DNA of 64,000 bases from an uncultured Gammaproteobacteria bacterium (GCA_947258655.1 CAMYJD010000002.1:62001-126000); one strand, 5' to 3'. Numbered from the stretch's first letter, positions 34,216-44,790 are shown. A program made the numbers and translations. Notes: generated by a model not told the origin, from the sequence alone.

Positions 34216-35004
34216 TCAATTATAGTAGTCGCAGAGGCGTTGTTTAGGATCCTGGCGATAGAACAGGCTCAATTGCCGATATACCTGTGGGTACTGCTCA
34301 TGCAGCAGCAGTGGTTGTTCGAAGAAGGTTTCCGTGACCACCGCGAAGAATTCGGCCGGATTTTCGCCGGCATATGAGTCAAGCGCCGTGTCATTGTCCA
34401 GTTCCAGGCGTTGATGCAGATTGGCATACGCCCGGGATAATGATGTCGTCCACTGTTCGCGTACCATGTCAGCATGCAGGGGAGGCATGCCATTGGCTAC
34501 ACCATTGAGCATGTCAAGTTTATGTGCAAATTCATGCAGGATGACATTGGATGCCATACCCGGGGCTTGCCACTTCTGTATTGCATCGGACCATGACAGA
34601 ATCACAGGCCCGCGCTGCCAGGACTCACCGGCAAGGGATCGTCGTGTATCATGTACAACACCTGTTTCATCTGCCTCCTCGCGCCTGACAACAAAAGTAT
34701 CGGGGTAGACGATAACCTCACTCCAGCCATCGAAGTAATCCAGGTCCAGATTGAGGATCAGTAAGCAGGCCGTGGCAGCGATGTACACGCGCATCGCTTC
34801 ATCGATGTTCAGGCCTCCTGCAGCGGTGATGGTTTTTTCATGTAAAAACAGACTGGCCAGTTTGCGCAGACGATGACGATCCCGTCGATCGAGACATGCC
34901 AGCAACTCTGATGTACCGATAGTCCTACGCCATATCGAGTAGGGGATACGCGCACGAAACAGAATATGCTGCAGCCAGACGCGGTGCAGGCGTCTGAATA
35001 TCAT
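34216..35004 (-). CDS. mtfA: MtfA-type zinc peptidase (M90 family)
   Basis: 262 residues. The zinc motif is VILHEFAHKLDMLNG, and ENPAEFFAVVTETFFEQP supplies the third ligand. E. coli MtfA binds the repressor Mlc and has aminopeptidase activity; the Mlc link is not shown here. No signal peptide; YFDGWSEVIVYPDTFV is a family landmark. The gene is followed after 60 bases by none on this strand; the DUF1451 gene lies upstream. Confidence 0.92.
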   Translation of the reverse strand: MIFRRLHRVWLQHILFRARIPYSIWRRTIGTSELLACLDRRDRHRLRKLASLFLHEKTITAAGGLNIDEAMRVYIAATACLLILNLDLDYFDGWSEVIVYPDTFVVRREEADETGVVHDTRRSLAGESWQRGPVILSWSDAIQKWQAPGMASNVILHEFAHKLDMLNGVANGMPPLHADMVREQWTTSLSRAYANLHQRLELDNDTALDSYAGENPAEFFAVVTETFFEQPLLLHEQYPQVYRQLSLFYRQDPKQRLCDYYN

Positions 35005-35064
35005 GGTATGACCACTGGGCGAAGACCGGCTGGCGACTGTCTGGCTGCGTCTGGTGCTTTGTCA

Positions 35065-35577
35065 TCAGCGATGATAAACAGTAGCATGACACTTGGGGCA
35101 GGGCGGCACCTTGCCAGCCTTGTAGAAATGCAGCTTCTCGCCACACTTGTCACAGACCAGGGTCCCGGGGCCGGTTATTTCACCGGTGTGGTAGGTGCTG
35201 GCCTGTTCGGCAGCCTCTTTCATCTGCATCAATTTCAGCGTGGTTTTATCGGCCGCTCTCAGTAACAGGTCGATGAAACCGCTCTCCAGTAGCGATGTTT
35301 CGAAGCCAAGCCAGTCCTTCAGCTCATGTCCCGTTTCGGCCATATAATTGACGGCATCATCAAGGTCGCGTTTCAACCATTTGGCCAGTTTTTCGCCATT
35401 TTCCTCCGAGACTTCTTTGAGCTTGATTGCCTCTTCCTTGGCTTCATCAACCAGTTTATGCAGAATAGGGCCGCTCTTTTCCTCTGCCTTATGGAAATTA
35501 TCAGCCACACTTTCATACATTTTTTCATAGACCTCACCAAGGATATCGATAGGGTCATGATGGAGTGGATCTTTCAT
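35065..35577 (-). CDS. YbeL-type DUF1451 zinc-ribbon protein
   Basis: 170 residues. The N-terminal two thirds are helical and charged. The C terminus carries a four-cysteine ribbon: TLVCDKCGEKLHFY and PPCPKCHATV. This is the E. coli YbeL pattern. Function unknown. It lies upstream of mtfA in the same direction, 60 bases apart, so they may be cotranscribed. Confidence 0.88.
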   Translation of the reverse strand: MKDPLHHDPIDILGEVYEKMYESVADNFHKAEEKSGPILHKLVDEAKEEAIKLKEVSEENGEKLAKWLKRDLDDAVNYMAETGHELKDWLGFETSLLESGFIDLLLRAADKTTLKLMQMKEAAEQASTYHTGEITGPGTLVCDKCGEKLHFYKAGKVPPCPKCHATVYHR

Positions 35578-35698
35578 AATGTTCTCCTCGGTTTGTTACA
35601 ACAGTAATTTGTTATGTCCTGATCGAACAGTGGTTCTTTTTCTTTCATCGCATAGAGATACTGTAGTGACTCGTATCTCACATAGCAAGGGATCAGAG

Positions 35699-38122
35699 TT
35701 ACTCTCCGGATTTACGCGCCAGGCGTTTTTCCAGCTCGAGAATTTTCTGTGTAGTACTGATTATCGTATCCGGATTAAGGCTGATAGAGTCAATACCGAT
35801 TGTGACCAGATATTCCGCCATTTCGGTAAAATCCGAAGGTGCCTGGCCACAAAGTCCCGAATGGCGATGATTTCTTCTTGCTCCTTCCGTTGCCATACGG
35901 ATCATTTCCTTGACGCCGTCATCACGTTCATCAAATTCGGCCGCGACGATATCTGAATCACGATCGACACCCAGGGTCAGTTGAGTCAGGTCATTGGAGC
36001 CGATCGAAAAGCCATCAAACAAGCCGGCGAAGGCGTCGATCTGAATCACATTATTCGGTATTTCACACATAACGTAGACCTGCAGACCATTATCACCACG
36101 TTTGAGGCCATTATCTGCCATGACCTGCAGTACGCGTCTGGCTTCGTCGATACGACGACAGAACGGGATCATCAGAATAACATTGCGCAGACCCATGTCT
36201 TCACGTACGCGTTTCATCGCTGCGCATTCCAGCGCAAAACCCTCGGCATAGTCCGGATGTGTATAGCGAAAGGCACCGCGAAAACCGAGCATCGGATTGG
36301 CCTCGACGGGCTCAAAGTGCTGGCCACCAAGTAACGCCGCATATTCGTTTGATTTGAAGTCAGACATGCGTACGACAACGGGTTTTGGCCAGAACGCGGC
36401 AGCGATCGTTCCGACACCTTCGGACAGACGTTTGACAAAAAAGTCGCCCGGACTGTCATAACCACGGCTCAATGCAACGAGTTTTTTCCGCTGTGACGGA
36501 TCGAGTACCTTGTCAGGGTGTAACAGAGCCATAGGGTGCGCCTTGATGGATTCATTGATAATGAATTCCATCCGTGCCAGACCGACACCGTCATTGGGCA
36601 GGAATGAGGTCTTGAACGCGATATCCGGATTGCCCAGATTGAGCATTATTTTAGTCTGGGGACGGGCCAGTGCGCCGAGGTCGACAAGCGTTCTTTCGAA
36701 CGCCAGTTCGCCGGCATAGACACGTCCCTGGTTGCCCTGGGAACAATCTGCGGTTACCGGCGTACCATTAGGAATCATCGTTGTGGCATTGTCGCAACCG
36801 ACGATGGCCGGAATCCCCAGTTCACGTGCGACTATGGCAGCATGGCAGGTACGGCCACCCCGGTTTGTGACAATGGCTGCAGCTATTTTCATGACCGGCT
36901 CCCAATCCGGTGTGGTGGTGTCTGCAACCAGGACCTCGCCAGGCCGAAATTCATTGAGCTGGCCGACGTCCCGGATCAGGCGGGCCTGACCACTGGCAAT
37001 GCGTGCTCCGACTGCATTTCCGCTACTGAGTATTTCGCCTGTCTCCTGTAAATGATATATCTCCAGGGTCGTGACTGAAGTCTGTGATTCCACTGTCTCC
37101 GGTCTGGCCTGTACTATATACAATTCACCATCGATACCATCCTTTGCCCATTCCATGTCCATGGGTTTATCGTGACCGGCCAGCTTGCTGTAATGTGCTT
37201 CGATCTTGATGGCATAATCTGCCAGGGTCAGGACATCCTCTTCGGCGATACAAAAACGTATACGTTCTTCTTTTGCTGTCGGTACATTGCGGGTAGGTTC
37301 GCGCGTACGCCCGCTGGCATAGAGCATCTTGATTTTCTTTGAACCCAGTTTACGTCGCAGGACCGTGCGATGGCCCTGCTCGAATAAAGGCTTGTGGACA
37401 TAAAATTCATCGGGGTCCACGGCACCCTGGACGATATTTTCACCCAGCCCGTAGGCCGCAGTGATATAGACGACGTCACGGAATCCGCTATCGGTGTCGA
37501 GCGAAAACATAACGCCGCTGGCGGCCAGGTCGGAACGTACCATCTTCATGACAGCAATCGACAAAGCGATCTTGAAATGGTCGAAACCCTTGTCGATGCG
37601 GTAATGAATGGCGCGGTCGGTGAACAGGCTGGCGAAGCAACGTCGACAGGCATCGAGCAGTTGTGTAGCACTATGAATATTCAGGTAGGTGTCCTGCTGT
37701 CCGGCAAAACTGGCGTCAGGCAGATCCTCGGCGGTGGCGGAACTGCGTACGGCGACACTGATTTCACCATCATATTGCTTTTGCAGCCGATTAAAGGCAG
37801 CGAGGATCTGTTCGGTCAAATCCTGCGGTAGCGTCGATGCATAGACTATATCGCGTGCGCGCGCAGCGCGTCGTGCCAGATCATCGACATCATCGGCATC
37901 CAGTTCATCGAGCGAGTCGTGCAGTCCTTGCCATGCTCCGGCCTGATCGAGCATGTAACGATAGGCATCAGCAGTGATTGCAAAACCATTGGGAATTTTT
38001 ATGCCTTGGGGAGTCAGCTCACGATACATTTCACCCAGTGAGGCATTCTTGCCACCCACGAGCGAGATATCATCGATAGTAATTTCTTCGAACCAGCGGA
38101 TATAGTGATCTGATGATGGCAT
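35699..38122 (-). CDS. ppsA: phosphoenolpyruvate synthase
   Basis: 807 residues. N-terminal ATP-grasp (FEEITIDDISLVGGKNASLGEM), central swivelling domain with the phosphohistidine in RGGRTCHAAIVARELGIPA, and C-terminal PEP-binding barrel with GSNDLTQLTLGVDRD and HSGLCGQAPSD. It converts pyruvate and ATP to PEP, AMP and phosphate for gluconeogenesis. No PpsR (DUF299) regulator gene is next to it. A class I aldolase lies nearby. Confidence 0.96.
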   Translation of the reverse strand: MPSSDHYIRWFEEITIDDISLVGGKNASLGEMYRELTPQGIKIPNGFAITADAYRYMLDQAGAWQGLHDSLDELDADDVDDLARRAARARDIVYASTLPQDLTEQILAAFNRLQKQYDGEISVAVRSSATAEDLPDASFAGQQDTYLNIHSATQLLDACRRCFASLFTDRAIHYRIDKGFDHFKIALSIAVMKMVRSDLAASGVMFSLDTDSGFRDVVYITAAYGLGENIVQGAVDPDEFYVHKPLFEQGHRTVLRRKLGSKKIKMLYASGRTREPTRNVPTAKEERIRFCIAEEDVLTLADYAIKIEAHYSKLAGHDKPMDMEWAKDGIDGELYIVQARPETVESQTSVTTLEIYHLQETGEILSSGNAVGARIASGQARLIRDVGQLNEFRPGEVLVADTTTPDWEPVMKIAAAIVTNRGGRTCHAAIVARELGIPAIVGCDNATTMIPNGTPVTADCSQGNQGRVYAGELAFERTLVDLGALARPQTKIMLNLGNPDIAFKTSFLPNDGVGLARMEFIINESIKAHPMALLHPDKVLDPSQRKKLVALSRGYDSPGDFFVKRLSEGVGTIAAAFWPKPVVVRMSDFKSNEYAALLGGQHFEPVEANPMLGFRGAFRYTHPDYAEGFALECAAMKRVREDMGLRNVILMIPFCRRIDEARRVLQVMADNGLKRGDNGLQVYVMCEIPNNVIQIDAFAGLFDGFSIGSNDLTQLTLGVDRDSDIVAAEFDERDDGVKEMIRMATEGARRNHRHSGLCGQAPSDFTEMAEYLVTIGIDSISLNPDTIISTTQKILELEKRLARKSGE

Positions 38123-38280
38123 AGGCTGTCCCTTGATAGCGTATCTTCAATACAGCAAATATAGGACAGATTACGTCAGTTTCTTATAAATTGCCTTGAG
38201 CTGGGTCAAATATCACAGCTATGACGCAACAGGGCGTGCGCATGACAGTAATTGTATACGGTATTACCCAGTGGCCTTGG

Positions 38281-41016
38281 TTATTTACGATGTTTCTTAA
38301 GAGTTGGCTGATGGCGTGTTTGGCTCCCTTCAGTCACTGGCCGCTTGTTTTTTATTAAAGTCAGATGGCTGCGCTCCGAGTTGTCGGGGTTATCTTTTTG
38401 TGATTGTAAATACAAACAATCACTTTTAGCCAGCAAGTTCGCGCGTAACCGGGGCAGACTGCTGACGACCGACATGATCATGGCCGCCAGGTAAGGTATC
38501 GACAGCACGATCAGCACAGTCACCCATAGTTGCAGATCCGCTGTCTCCAGGCCGTGAACCCGGGCAATAGCAACAGCGCCCAGTAGCAGAGCTATTCCAA
38601 TCAGCGTTTCTTCACGGGCGGCTGCCAGGGCCTTCAGGATTCCCTGGGTATCTGCCATTTTAGGTGTGCGGAAAAACCCTTCCTTGTTGCTGAACAGGCC
38701 CGCTAACATGGCGCTGGCGATGGTATGTGACAGCGACAGGCCAGCCAATGCAGCGGCCAGGGTCTGTCTGACCGTACCGACAATTCGTATGCCCTGATAC
38801 AGAAAGATGATCTTGAGCAGTTTGAACGTGAACAGGGTCAATGGCAGGATCGAGAATATAACCAGCGGTGGATCTATGCTTTGCGGCAGGGCCACCATTA
38901 CAACTGACCATGCAAGTGCCCCAAGTGTAAACACAAGATTGATACCATCACTGATCCAGGGTAGCCATCCAGCGACAAAATGGTAGCGTTGTCCGGACGT
39001 AAGTGCAGCGCGCTTACCCAGTAACAGGGCGCCGGCATGCCGGCGCAGGATCTGCATGGCACCATAGGCCCAGCGGTAGCGTTGTTTCTTGTAACTGCTG
39101 AAGGTGTCCGGCATCAGGCCGCGTCCATAGCTTTGTTGCGTATACAGGGTCTGGTGGCCGGCCTTCATGATACGCAGGCCAAGATCTGCATCTTCGGTAA
39201 TACACCACTCGCCCCATGCGCTCACTTCCTCAAGAACACTGCGACGCACCAGGGTCATCGTACCATGCTGGATAATCGCATTGCGTTCATTGCGGGTCAC
39301 CATGCCAAGATGAAAGAAACCACGGTATTCGGCATGACACATGGCCTTGAAGGCATTTTCACAACCGTCGCGGTAATCCTGTGGTGCCTGTACTATCGCG
39401 ATATCCCGGTTACTGAACTCCGGGACCAGTTCGCGTAGCCAGTTGGAGTCAACGATATAGTCGCTGTCGATGACGGCAATGATTTCGGCATTGGGCGCCG
39501 TTTGTTGTAATGCAAAATTCAATGCTCCGGCCTTGAAGCCGGGCAGGGGATTACGATGATAAAAGTGGAATTGTCCGCCAAGAACACGGCAATGCCGCTC
39601 AACCGGTTTCCATATGTCCTCGTCGGGTGTGTTATTGTCGACAACAATGACTTCATATCTAGGATAGTCAAGCCGGGCAAGCGCATCGAGTGTCTCCATG
39701 ACCATATCTGCCGGCTCGTTATGTATAGGTACGTGGATAGACACCATCGGTAATTTATCGTCAGTCACGGTCTGGCGTCTGGCCTTGCGATGATGATCTC
39801 TGACCCATAATGCTTCGGCCCACTCATGTGCCTCTACGAGTAAAACGACTATCAAACCGACTACACTGAGTGCCATCAGAATACCAACAACAATACTACT
39901 GATTGTGAAGTACTGATGCGTATAGTTGTAGGTGATCCACACAACAGCCGTGATCGCAGCATAGGTTACCAGGGCCAGAAAACCGCGGCCTCGAGGCTGC
40001 AGGCGACCGCTATCGACCAGTAATATGGCAAATGCGAATGTGGCTACCAGTACACTGATCAGGGCCAGATGACGCCATTCGGGGATATTGACGATAGGTT
40101 CCGTGAACGTGAATTTGGGCTGACGATGGACATTGTAAACTCCCCAGTAGGAGCCGACATCACCTTCATAGACTTCCCGTTTCCACAATTGATCGAAGGC
40201 CTCCATGACATAATAGGTGTAGTCCTCTATCTCGGCATGATCGAGAAAGCGGCGCAGGAAGGTGGCCTCATTTGCTGGAGATGCGACGGCTGATTTGCGC
40301 GTGCGCCCATTACTGGGCCAGCCGACTTCGGCTATGACAATCGGCTTGTCTGGAAAGCGTACGCGTAACTCGCCCATACGGCTGGCGACATAATCCACGG
40401 CCTTGTCGACGTGGATACCCTCCCAGTATGGCAGCATATGTACGGCGATATAGTCTACATGCTCTGCCAGTTGCGGGTACTTGAGCCAGATATGCCAGGG
40501 TTCGGCAGTACTGACCGGCATATCCAGGGCCCTGCGGACACGGTCGAGGTCCGCGATCAGGGAATCGATAGCGACATCACCACGAAGCAGGGCCTCGTTA
40601 CCGATCATGACCCGTACAACATTGCGGTAATTGGCCCGTGCGATGTTAATGAGTTTGTTGATTTCCTGAGTGTTTTTGTCGGCATCAGTATCGATCCATG
40701 CACCCAGTGCCACATTGATACCATATTGATGCGCCAGTCGTGGAATCTCGCCCATAACTTTATCGACTGTATAGGTACGCACTGCATGTGTCTTGCCGGC
40801 CAGTAATTTCAGGTCAGCATTGAGCTTGTCCGGATGTGGCAGTCGACCCTGTAGTGGATCATGCTCTTCCCACATCGGTGAAAAGGAAAAGCCCTGAATC
40901 ACAGCAGGCCATGGCGGCTCTGATTCCGGTCTGTTAATCAGCCACCACAGGCTCAGGGTCAACGAGGTAACCATGAGGCCAATTAAAAGATTTCCTTTAG
41001 TAAAAAGTTGTCGCAA
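38281..41016 (-). CDS. GH17-like domain fused to family 2 glycosyltransferase (NdvB/NdvC-like)
   Basis: 911 residues. An N-terminal membrane segment is followed by a glycoside-hydrolase-17-like domain (GFSFSPMWEEHDPLQG, VMIGNEALLRGD, PIVIAEVGWPSNGRTR). Then come membrane segments and a GT2 domain with VIDSDYIV (DxD), WCITEDADLGLR (TED) and KKQRYRWAYGAM (QxxRW), and more membrane segments. This is the layout of the cyclic beta-1,3 glucan synthases of Bradyrhizobium and Pseudomonas. The product here is probably a periplasmic beta-glucan. Confidence 0.88.
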   Translation of the reverse strand: MRQLFTKGNLLIGLMVTSLTLSLWWLINRPESEPPWPAVIQGFSFSPMWEEHDPLQGRLPHPDKLNADLKLLAGKTHAVRTYTVDKVMGEIPRLAHQYGINVALGAWIDTDADKNTQEINKLINIARANYRNVVRVMIGNEALLRGDVAIDSLIADLDRVRRALDMPVSTAEPWHIWLKYPQLAEHVDYIAVHMLPYWEGIHVDKAVDYVASRMGELRVRFPDKPIVIAEVGWPSNGRTRKSAVASPANEATFLRRFLDHAEIEDYTYYVMEAFDQLWKREVYEGDVGSYWGVYNVHRQPKFTFTEPIVNIPEWRHLALISVLVATFAFAILLVDSGRLQPRGRGFLALVTYAAITAVVWITYNYTHQYFTISSIVVGILMALSVVGLIVVLLVEAHEWAEALWVRDHHRKARRQTVTDDKLPMVSIHVPIHNEPADMVMETLDALARLDYPRYEVIVVDNNTPDEDIWKPVERHCRVLGGQFHFYHRNPLPGFKAGALNFALQQTAPNAEIIAVIDSDYIVDSNWLRELVPEFSNRDIAIVQAPQDYRDGCENAFKAMCHAEYRGFFHLGMVTRNERNAIIQHGTMTLVRRSVLEEVSAWGEWCITEDADLGLRIMKAGHQTLYTQQSYGRGLMPDTFSSYKKQRYRWAYGAMQILRRHAGALLLGKRAALTSGQRYHFVAGWLPWISDGINLVFTLGALAWSVVMVALPQSIDPPLVIFSILPLTLFTFKLLKIIFLYQGIRIVGTVRQTLAAALAGLSLSHTIASAMLAGLFSNKEGFFRTPKMADTQGILKALAAAREETLIGIALLLGAVAIARVHGLETADLQLWVTVLIVLSIPYLAAMIMSVVSSLPRLRANLLAKSDCLYLQSQKDNPDNSERSHLTLIKNKRPVTEGSQTRHQPTLKKHRK

Positions 41017-41414
41017 AGCATAGATCCATCTATTAATAGATAGTAATATAATGAATAAACCGTTTTATTGTCTGAGTCAAGCGATTTACACATGTAGGCA
41101 GGTAGTTTTTGTCGGAATTGTGACATAACTCCAGCGGTTCGTAGCGGGTATGATGAATGGCAGCCTACGGTTATGAAATATTGTTGGCATGGACTTTTTT
41201 GTGAACAGGAATTTTATCCTCTGGTTACGCCCGAATTATATCCGTGAAAATCATTAAAAATTACGGAATTGATTGTTTCAGTGAGAATGCTGCCATATCA
41301 GGGAACAGGCAAATCATCAATTCGGGTGTTAAGCGATTCCAGGTCGACAGAAAACATCAGTCGGGAGGGGTATTTCTTTCAGGCTGTCTTCAATAATTTT
41401 ACGGGAGATAAACT
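41017..41414. other. gene-free stretch
   Basis: Divergent upstream region of the glucan synthase (minus) and the GAF-like gene (plus). It is AT-rich near 41030-41060. No convincing promoter pair or repeat was found. Confidence 0.35.
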
Positions 41415-42317
41415 GTGCAGCAATTCATTAAGGCGATCGAGATCTGGGTGCCCGATAATAGTGGGCTTGTTCTCGAACTTTCTTCGTCCTACTACGGAGA
41501 CCTGGAGGATTTTAAAAGCACCAGTCAAGCCATGCGTTTCCAGTATGATCAGGGCCTTCCCGGCAAGACCTGGGCCTCAGGTAAGCCGATTGTTATGACC
41601 GATTTTGACAATGATTACTTTCAACGTGCAAGTGAAGCTAAATTGGCAGGTATTGTCTGCGGTATCTCTGTACCGATTTTCTGTGGTGAATTCCTGCATG
41701 CAGTCGTTGTGTTGTTTTGTGGCGGGGGCCGGGATGTCATCGGTGCAATGGAAGTATGGCACAACGCCAATGGCAGTAATAGCGAACTGAAGCTGGCCGA
41801 TGGTTATTATGGTGAGCTGGAGAGATTCGGCTGGGTTTCCCGACGCCTGACCATGATGCGCGGTCGTGGCCTGCCAGGCAGTGCATGGATGCAGGACAAG
41901 CCTGTGATTATTGATGACCTTGGTCGTTCCAACACCTTTCTCAGATCCCGTAACGCTGCAGAGGTCGGCATCACGACCGGCCTGGCGATACCGTTTAGTT
42001 ACATGGAGTCTGATGTGCAGATTCTGACCTTTCTGTCAGCGAAAGGCACACCGATTGCCAGATGTTTTGAGATATGGACACCGGACAGTAATGAAAATGT
42101 ACTGCGCTTCGACTCCGGTTATTGCCAAATCGATACTGATCTGGAACAGAAATACGCTTCAAGCGCAATTAAAAAGGGCGAGGGCCCCCTGGGCCATGCC
42201 TGGCTGAGTGGGAGGCCTTTGGTTGCAGGTCCTGAAAGTGAAGACGGCAATGCGATGATAGTGCTACCAGTTATCAAGGGCTGTACTCTGAACTCGATTG
42301 TCACTCTTGTACTTTGA
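41415..42317 (+). CDS. protein with three GAF-like repeats
   Basis: 300 residues from a GTG with CGGGAG eight bases upstream. Three similar units of about 95 residues can be aligned by eye: KAIEIWVPDNSG...GLPGKTWASGKPIVMTD..., GAMEVWHNANGS...GLPGSAWMQDKPVIIDD..., and CFEIWTPDSNEN...GPLGHAWLSGRPLVAGP. Each resembles a GAF sensory domain. No output domain (kinase, HD, GGDEF) is present, so this is a stand-alone sensor, or binds a partner. The third unit is the most diverged. Ligand unknown. Confidence 0.65.
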   Translation: MQQFIKAIEIWVPDNSGLVLELSSSYYGDLEDFKSTSQAMRFQYDQGLPGKTWASGKPIVMTDFDNDYFQRASEAKLAGIVCGISVPIFCGEFLHAVVVLFCGGGRDVIGAMEVWHNANGSNSELKLADGYYGELERFGWVSRRLTMMRGRGLPGSAWMQDKPVIIDDLGRSNTFLRSRNAAEVGITTGLAIPFSYMESDVQILTFLSAKGTPIARCFEIWTPDSNENVLRFDSGYCQIDTDLEQKYASSAIKKGEGPLGHAWLSGRPLVAGPESEDGNAMIVLPVIKGCTLNSIVTLVL

Positions 42318-43040
42318 CAAATGCGCGCACATTGAGTGATTGCGTGTGACATTATGGTGCTATTGTTTCGCTATAAACGAGTTCCGTTCAAGGCTGTAGC
42401 TCAGATTATTCGAGCTTAAGCGGATCTCAGCACACACGCACCATCAGCAATACAGCGCCGGATTCCTGCACGTCTGCATCGACTGTAGTTCTGTGAAAAG
42501 CCGGCCTTGTTTAGAGAATAAAACATTCGCCGAACCTGCCACAATCGTTGTGATGAATTCAAACGCTCATGCTTATCTAGTTATTGTTTAAACCAGCCCT
42601 GGATTAGCCTGTGCTGATGCGGCAGGAGTAACCTGTTTACTGATGTTTAGCTTCGGCGTGTAATGACAGTAGGTTGGATATTTCTGTCCAAAGAATCTGA
42701 ATTGGATAAAATGAGACATGGTTTGAATAAAAGCACCCGGGCTTATGCTTATATTAGGATATTAAATATAATGTAATTAATAAGTCATTGATTAAATAAT
42801 AATATTATGTTGGTATTATATTTAATATGCATAGTTTGATTGCATTTTTTGTTATATTTAACGGATACAGTAAGTTAGCGTCATTTCAGGTGCATTTTAA
42901 AGATACTTTATATTCGAAACATATTAAGTTAAATTAATCATTGTTATGTATTGAATGTATTAACACGAATATTATCCACTTCCATCAACATTAATCGTGA
43001 TTCATGAGTTGGGGCTATCATTCGAAGGATAAACGATAGT
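42318..43040. other. gene-free stretch, AT-rich in its second half
   Basis: 723 bases without a supportable gene. From about 42740 to 42960 the sequence is strongly AT-rich and could hold the promoter of the sugar transferase, but no single -35/-10 pair stands out. No tRNA-like fold or repeat was seen. Confidence 0.4.
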
Positions 43041-44495
43041 ATGAATAAATGGATTTCAGATGACCTGAATAGTCATAACAAGGCCGCCGTGCAGTCGAAC
43101 AGGCCCATACGGCCGTTTCATTCCAAGATCATGGCAATCTCACGGACAATAGACAGTATTGCCATTATTGCCTGCCTGTGGCTGGCAACCTATCTGTATG
43201 CAGTGCCATGGCATGATTCCTATACCTGGGTCGGGATTGCCGGCTTGTTCATCTTTCAATATCTGACCGAACACAATGAGGCATATCAGATTTGGCGGGG
43301 GCTTCCGATTGCCAGGGAGGCGGTACGGATTCTCGTCCTATGGTTCATGACTGCCGCGGCCCTTTCGTTGATAGCGTATTTCACTGGATTTGTGTCTGAC
43401 TATCCTATAGAGGTAATCGCAATCTGGTTTGTCATTACCCCTGTGTCGATATTTCTATTGCATGCTATCAGGCGCTGGTTACTGAAGTATTTCCGTAATC
43501 GCAATAAAAATATAAGAAAAGTGGCGATACTGGGTAGCCGCTCACTCGGTAAGGATGTCGAAAATGCGATTAAAAGCATGCCCTGGCTGGGTTATCAATT
43601 TGAGGGTTACTACGATGACCGTGCTGCCGAGGAAGGCCGGCGTCTCGACGGCAGTGATATCAGAATACTCGGGGGATTTAATGATCTGATTAATAATGCG
43701 CGTGCCGGTATGGTCAATGTTGTTTATGTAGTATTGCCCATGAGCGCGGAAAAACGTATTAACGAATTAGTAAATAAACTGGCTGATAGTACGGTTTCGG
43801 TCTATGTCGTTCCGGATTTCTTTATGTTCGGATTATTACATGCCCGCTGGACCACACTTAAGGGCATTCCGGCTGTCAGTGTTTACGAATCACCTTTCTA
43901 CGGCATCGACGGCCTGGCAAAAAGGGTCGAGGATATTATCCTCGGTAGTATGATCCTGACTGTCATTGCGATACCCATGCTGATTATTGCAGTTGGCGTG
44001 AAAATATCATCACCCGGACCGGTATTTTTCAGACAAAATCGTTATGGCATGGATGGTGAGGAGATCAAGGTGTGTAAATTCCGCACCATGAAAGTGCTTG
44101 AGAACGGCGATAGTGTCGTTCAGGCGAAAAGAGATGATCAGAGAATCACAGCCTTTGGCAAATTGTTAAGACGTACCTCACTGGATGAGTTGCCGCAGTT
44201 TTTTAACGTTATACAAGGTAAGATGTCAATTGTTGGTCCGCGTCCACATGCCGTCGCTCATAACGAGGAATACCGTTCCCAGATCCAGGGGTACATGCTC
44301 AGGCACAAGGTCAAGCCGGGTATAACCGGATGGGCGCAAATCAATGGCCTGCGAGGAGAGACGGATACGCTGAATAAAATGGAGCAGCGTATAAATTATG
44401 ACCTTGATTATATCCGTCAATGGTCGTTATGGATGGATTTGAAAATCATATTTCTGACGATATTCAAGGGCTTTACGGGCAAGAATGTATTTTAA
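43041..44495 (+). CDS. undecaprenyl-phosphate glucose phosphotransferase (WcaJ type)
   Basis: 484 residues. An N-terminal four-helix membrane region, a CoA-binding-like Rossmann domain (RKVAILGSRSLGKDVENA) and a bacterial sugar transferase domain with FFRQNRYGMDGEEIKVCKFRTMK, SLDELPQFFNVIQGKMSIVGPRPH and KPGITGWAQINGLRGET. It adds a hexose phosphate to undecaprenyl phosphate, starting an exopolysaccharide. The expected downstream glycosyltransferases, Wzx, Wzy and chain-length genes are missing nearby. Confidence 0.93.
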   Translation: MNKWISDDLNSHNKAAVQSNRPIRPFHSKIMAISRTIDSIAIIACLWLATYLYAVPWHDSYTWVGIAGLFIFQYLTEHNEAYQIWRGLPIAREAVRILVLWFMTAAALSLIAYFTGFVSDYPIEVIAIWFVITPVSIFLLHAIRRWLLKYFRNRNKNIRKVAILGSRSLGKDVENAIKSMPWLGYQFEGYYDDRAAEEGRRLDGSDIRILGGFNDLINNARAGMVNVVYVVLPMSAEKRINELVNKLADSTVSVYVVPDFFMFGLLHARWTTLKGIPAVSVYESPFYGIDGLAKRVEDIILGSMILTVIAIPMLIIAVGVKISSPGPVFFRQNRYGMDGEEIKVCKFRTMKVLENGDSVVQAKRDDQRITAFGKLLRRTSLDELPQFFNVIQGKMSIVGPRPHAVAHNEEYRSQIQGYMLRHKVKPGITGWAQINGLRGETDTLNKMEQRINYDLDYIRQWSLWMDLKIIFLTIFKGFTGKNVF

Positions 44496-44790
44496 AATGG
44501 GCTGTAGGCGCTGAGCGCGATTCAGACACATCCTCTAGCTCGAACCCCCCTGCACGAACAACCATTTGTAGCTGGTAATCAGCATATTTTGTGCCGTATG
44601 TTGGTCAATGATACCCTGCCAGCCTGATTGAGCGCGATCCGATGTCTGTCCCTGTAGGTCCTGTGATCCACCTTGACAATCCCTGTTACAGGTCTATGTT
44701 CAAATGACCTGGTAAGAAAACAGTGCAACTCCAGAAAGCGATGGTATGTTGCCGCTATTGCAATCAATATAGTCAAAAGGGGATAGAACG

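Noticed and set aside
41185-41202. TTGGCAT-like sequence resembling a sigma54 -24/-12 site
   Set aside because: The -12 GC is missing (TT instead), so it does not fit the sigma54 consensus.
42390-42420. Sequence GGCTGTAGCTCAGATTATTCGAGCTTAAG, tRNA-like at first sight
   Set aside because: The rest of a cloverleaf (anticodon stem, T loop GTTCRA) could not be placed.
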